Assembly: GCA_023393155.1 (NCBI GenBank)
Contig: JAEWML010000168.1
Span: 1 to 6,816, forward strand
Source: Bacillota bacterium
GTDB taxonomy: Bacteria; Bacillota; Clostridia; Oscillospirales; Oscillospiraceae
Direction: 5' to 3'
Length of the DNA: 6,816 nucleotides
Both the position numbers and the translations under genes were made by a program. Of the stretch, positions 5,995 through 6,816 are shown piece after piece; position 1 is the stretch's first letter; each line of letters opens with the position of its first letter. The notes under the pieces were generated by a model. That model made no database searches and had not been told where the DNA came from. It was given only the letters and a program-made list of their open reading frames with translations.

Positions 5995-6816
5995 TTACTC
6001 CTGAATTCCCGGCAGCTTGGGGATATAGGAAAAGCCCTGGGACAAATCCTCGTCGGTAGGGATATAATCGGTCATACTGCCGTCATGATAGGACATATAC
6101 GCCGCCATGTCAAAGTATCCGGTTCCGGTGAGGCCGAAGACAATGGTCTTGGCTTCTCCCGCTTCTTTGCACCGGATCGCCTCGTCAATGGCAACCCGGA
6201 TGGCGTGGGCGGACTCCGGCGCGGGCAGCGTGCCCTCCACCTTCGCAAACAGCTTAGCCGCTTCAAAGACCTTGGTCTGCGTGACAGAGCGGGCCTCGTC
6301 TAAAAATCCGTCGTGATAGAGCTGGGAGAGAATGGGGCTCATGCCGTGGTAACGCAGCCCGCCCGCGTGGTTGGACGCCGGGATAAAGCCGCAGCCCAGC
6401 GTATACATCTTGGCCAGCGGCGTGACCTTTCCTGTGTCGCAGAAATCGTAGGCAAACCGGCCCCGGGTCAGGGAGGGGCAGGAGGCCGGCTCCACCGCGA
6501 TAAAATGCGGGGCCTGCTTCCCGGTCAGCTTATCCGCCATGAAGGGGGCCATCAGCCCGCCAAGATTGGAGCCGCCGCCCGCGCAGCCGATGAGAATGTC
6601 GGGATATTCGTCCAGCTTTTCAAGGGCCGCCTTTGTCTCCATCCCGATGATGGACTGGTGCAGCAGCACCTGATTTAAAACACTGCCCAGCACGTAGCGG
6701 TACCCCTCCGTGGTGGTGGCCTTTTCCACCGCCTCGGAAATGGCGGTGCCAAGGCTTCCGGAGGTGCCGGGAAATTCCGCCAGCATCCGGCGGCCCACCT
6801 CGGTGGTGTCCGACGG
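5995..6816 (-). CDS. TrpB2-type tryptophan synthase beta-like PLP enzyme (partial, C-terminal part)
   Basis: The last 273 codons of a fold-type II PLP enzyme of the TrpB2 (TrpB-related) group; the reading frame stays open to the window end, so the N-terminal portion, including the PLP-binding lysine, is missing. The apparent start at 6798 is an internal GTG valine, since PSDTTE precedes it in frame. Landmarks match TrpB2: PSDTTEVGRRMLAEFPG, GSLGTAISEAVE, YVLGSVLNQVLLHQ, the phosphate-binding GGGSN (6565-6579), AVEPASCPSLTRG, YTLGCGFIPASNHAGGLRYHG, LPAPESAHAI and GLTGTGYFD. These enzymes are typically about 430-450 residues and make tryptophan from indole and serine, or act in an indole-salvage or serine-deaminase role. 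The gene is alone, convergent with the fusion gene, with no trpA visible, as is usual for TrpB2. The subgroup call rests on remembered family motifs; the true substrate is open. Confidence 0.88.
   Translation of the reverse strand, partial: PSDTTEVGRRMLAEFPGTSGSLGTAISEAVEKATTTEGYRYVLGSVLNQVLLHQSIIGMETKAALEKLDEYPDILIGCAGGGSNLGGLMAPFMADKLTGKQAPHFIAVEPASCPSLTRGRFAYDFCDTGKVTPLAKMYTLGCGFIPASNHAGGLRYHGMSPILSQLYHDGFLDEARSVTQTKVFEAAKLFAKVEGTLPAPESAHAIRVAIDEAIRCKEAGEAKTIVFGLTGTGYFDMAAYMSYHDGSMTDYIPTDEDLSQGFSYIPKLPGIQE

Noticed and set aside
6796..6798. Start codon of the trpB2-like gene at 6798
   Set aside because: The codon is GTG with six further in-frame codons (PSDTTE) up to the window edge that match the conserved TrpB2 sequence, so the gene continues beyond the window.

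Overview
The window looks like chromosomal DNA from a G+C-rich, Gram-positive anaerobe, most plausibly a gut Clostridia of the Oscillospiraceae kind. This is inferred from strong GGAGG Shine-Dalgarno sites, GC-rich third codon positions, AT-rich promoter gaps, a TTG start behind a strong ribosome site, ferredoxin/FrhB-type and TrpB2-type proteins, and a stand-alone XdhC-family protein. No rRNA, tRNA, CRISPR array, insertion sequence or phage gene was seen.

Layout. (1) At the left edge (1-23, minus) is the first codons of a divergent gene with its own promoter at 62-90. (2) After an AT-rich divergent promoter gap comes a tight two-gene operon, 327-1691: a short NfeD-family membrane protein and a QmcA/stomatin-type SPFH protein whose start codon directly follows the nfeD stop. 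A strong hairpin at 1735-1768 ends it. (3) A 344-base gap holds that terminator, an inverted repeat over a promoter with a perfect extended -10, and a GC-rich leader of about 175 nt with several hairpins. (4) A probable three-gene operon follows, 2036-5917: an XdhC-family molybdoenzyme maturation protein, a dCMP deaminase, and a 763-residue fusion of a polysaccharide pyruvyl transferase-like domain to a two-cluster ferredoxin plus FrhB-like module. (5) A hairpin at 5955-5986 sits between this operon and a convergent gene at 5995-6816 (minus), the C-terminal 273 codons of a TrpB2-type PLP enzyme that runs off the window.

How the genes work together. NfeD and SPFH proteins form a known membrane-microdomain partnership, and the gene order supports it here. 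The three genes of the second operon have no shared textbook pathway: Moco-enzyme maturation, pyrimidine deoxynucleotide supply, and surface-sugar or redox chemistry. Close spacing without internal terminators suggests co-transcription only. The most unusual items are the pyruvyl transferase-ferredoxin-FrhB fusion outside any visible polysaccharide locus, and the structured leader and inverted repeat in front of the XdhC gene.
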